A DNA stretch of 64,000 bases from assembly GCA_900471605.1 (NCBI GenBank), contig UCEY01000024.1:26144-90143 (forward strand), in the 5' to 3' direction. Position 1 is the stretch's first letter. The number at the start of each line of letters is the position of its first letter. Positions 62,801-64,000 of this stretch are shown here, one piece after another. A program made the translations under genes and the position numbers. The notes beneath the pieces are model-generated. The model was not told the origin of the DNA and did no database searches. It worked only from the letters and a program-made list of their open reading frames with translations. Source of the stretch: Hyphomicrobiales bacterium (GTDB lineage Bacteria; Pseudomonadota; Alphaproteobacteria; Rhizobiales; Rhizobiaceae).

Positions 62801-62961
62801 GAGGCGCCGGTCAGCTGGGCTGACACGTTGATGGTCGGGAAATCCACCTGCGGCAGGGCGGCGACCGGCAGGAGCTGATAACCGGCAAGCCCGGCGAGCA
62901 CGGCGCCGATGGCAAGCAGCGTGGTGGCGACCGGGCGGCGGATGCAGAATTCGGGGATCAT
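59836..62961 (-). CDS. RND multidrug efflux permease (MdtB/MdtC-like)
   Basis: This 1041-residue inner-membrane pump begins [20 protein letters not shown] with [35 protein letters not shown], typical of the HAE1 family. The proton-relay aspartates lie in [17 protein letters not shown], and the second half has [24 protein letters not shown]. Twelve helices and two large periplasmic loops are complete. The sequence style ([26 protein letters not shown]) is of the MdtB/MdtC branch. It overlaps the adaptor gene by 4 bp, so both are made from one mRNA. Confidence 0.94.
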   Translation of the reverse strand: [1041 protein letters not shown]

Positions 62962-64000
62962 TGCGCCTCTCCCACTTCGATCGCCTGATCATTGCCGTTG
63001 CCCTTGGTTTCGGCAGGCGCGCGGGCGCTTTTGAACTGCTCGGCGACGGTGGCGCCATCGACGAGCTGCACCTGGCCTTCGACCACCACATGCGTCCCTT
63101 CGGCGAGCCCGCCGGCGATCGCCGTGTTCGGGCCGTTGGAACGGGCAATCTTGACCGGCGTCACGTGGACCTTCTTGTCGTCGCCGACCGCATAGACGAA
63201 AGGTGTGTCGACGCCCGGATTGACCGCCACCGTCGGCACCACGATGTCCTTGTCGTCGCTCTGGAAATGCACGGTCACATTCAGCGATTGCCCCGGCCAC
63301 AGCGTGCCTGAGGGATTGTCGAACTTCGCCTTGGCGAGGATCGTGCCCGAAGCCGGATCGACGCTGTTGTCGAAGAAACTCAGGGCTCCCCTGGCCGAGG
63401 TGCCGCCGCCCTGTGGCACGGCATCGACCGCCACCGCATTGGCCGCCGAACCGTGCTTGAGCTGGCCGAGATAGGCCTCGGGAAGGTGGAACTTCACATA
63501 GATCGGATCGTATTTGGCGATCGTCACCACTGCCGAGCCGGCGCTGAGATAGGCACCTGTGCTGATGTCGATATCGCCGAGCCTGCCGTCGAAGGGTGCG
63601 CGGATATCCGTGTGGTCGATGGCGATCTGGTCGGAGGCAATCGCCGCATTGTCGCTCTGCACGGTGGCAGCGGCGGTATCCTGCGCGGCCTTTGCTTGGT
63701 CGACGGTCTGCTGCGTTCCGGCATTGCCGTGCAGAAGATCGTTGGCGCGGGCAAGTGCCGTCTGGGCCTGGGTCAGCGTCGCCTGGTCGCGGACGAGAAG
63801 CGCCTTGTCCTTGTCCAAGGCGGCCTTGGCGGTGCGGTCGTCGAGTTTGGCGATCAGGTCGCCGGTCTTGACGAAGGCGCCGTCGGTTGCCGCGATACTG
63901 ACGACGATGCCCGGCTGCTGGGCGGCGATCGTCGTGTTCTCGTCGGCGCTGGCGGCACCCGAGGCGGTGACGTCCATCGGCAGCGCCGCCCGTGCGGCGC
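62958..64000 (-). CDS. RND efflux periplasmic adaptor (MdtA-like), N-terminus cut off by the window end
   Basis: The frame is open to the last base, so the signal peptide and the first residues lie outside; an ATG at 63977 is internal by context. The visible part has the lipoyl half-motifs IAAQQPGIVVSIAATDGAFVKTGDLIAKLDD and HTDIRAPFDGRLGDIDISTGAYLSAGS, an alpha-hairpin between, and beta-barrel segments (GTILAKAKFDNPSGTLWPGQSLNVTVHF, VDGATVAEQF). It bridges the permease to an outer-membrane channel; no TolC homologue is in the window. Confidence 0.93.
   Translation of the reverse strand, partial: AARAALPMDVTASGAASADENTTIAAQQPGIVVSIAATDGAFVKTGDLIAKLDDRTAKAALDKDKALLVRDQATLTQAQTALARANDLLHGNAGTQQTVDQAKAAQDTAAATVQSDNAAIASDQIAIDHTDIRAPFDGRLGDIDISTGAYLSAGSAVVTIAKYDPIYVKFHLPEAYLGQLKHGSAANAVAVDAVPQGGGTSARGALSFFDNSVDPASGTILAKAKFDNPSGTLWPGQSLNVTVHFQSDDKDIVVPTVAVNPGVDTPFVYAVGDDKKVHVTPVKIARSNGPNTAIAGGLAEGTHVVVEGQVQLVDGATVAEQFKSARAPAETKGNGNDQAIEVGEAQ

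Overview
The window is chromosomal DNA of an alphaproteobacterium, almost certainly a member of the Rhizobiaceae (Rhizobium/Agrobacterium/Sinorhizobium group). Grounds: a high-GC genome with compact, often 4-bp-overlapping operons; a feuN-feuP-feuQ / ccmI-E-F-H (cycHJKL) / degP / two-component pair / glnE / pleC gene order that I recall from Sinorhizobium and Agrobacterium; an HmrR-ActP copper module; and several families of cruciform-forming intergenic repeats typical of rhizobia. No search could be run, so genus and species are not assigned.

Layout. 1-568: end of a LuxR-type regulator. 729-4195: copper efflux module (ActP-type Cu+ ATPase, HmrR/CueR regulator, CopZ-like chaperone) with two near-identical HmrR operators. 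4.4-10.0 kb: secreted phytase-like esterase, two small ORFs, an Omp25/RopB-like outer membrane protein, an MFS transporter and the pseudokinase-fold AMPylase SelO. 10.06-10.19 kb: a candidate small RNA gene with its own promoter and terminator.

10.3-29.3 kb: the main feature, a near-complete gene transfer agent (RcGTA-like) structural cluster. It runs from a candidate small terminase through large terminase, portal, protease, capsid, connectors, tail tube, gp10 and gp10.1, a very short tape measure, DUF2460, the Cys-containing hub, an NlpC/P60 peptidase and the 1271-residue baseplate 'megatron', ending in a small membrane protein. All reading frames are open and many are translationally coupled. 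The cluster carries a GH19-type lysin, a Dabb-domain protein and, between gp8 and gp9, an inserted cassette made of a DUF1778-GNAT toxin-antitoxin pair and a convergent MFS transporter. Three mosaic repeats and a candidate 21-codon monocistronic gene also lie inside it.

29.4-46.9 kb: conserved core. It holds FeuN/FeuP/FeuQ envelope signalling, an outer-membrane lipoprotein, the cytochrome c maturation operon ccmIEFH, a DegP-type protease followed by an OmpR-type regulator and its kinase, glnE (nitrogen control of glutamine synthetase) and the cell-cycle kinase PleC. 47.0-50.6 kb: small regulatory islands, in which a TetR regulator diverges from an MFS pump and an HxlR regulator diverges from an unknown protein, each with paired palindromic operators. 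50.7-57.6 kb: pepN, a DMT transporter, two tiny ORFs, a family-4 uracil-DNA glycosylase and a YegD-like Hsp70. 57.8-59.6 kb: an AmpR-type regulator divergent from a class D beta-lactamase. 59.8-64.0 kb: an RND efflux permease and its membrane-fusion partner, the latter cut off by the window end.
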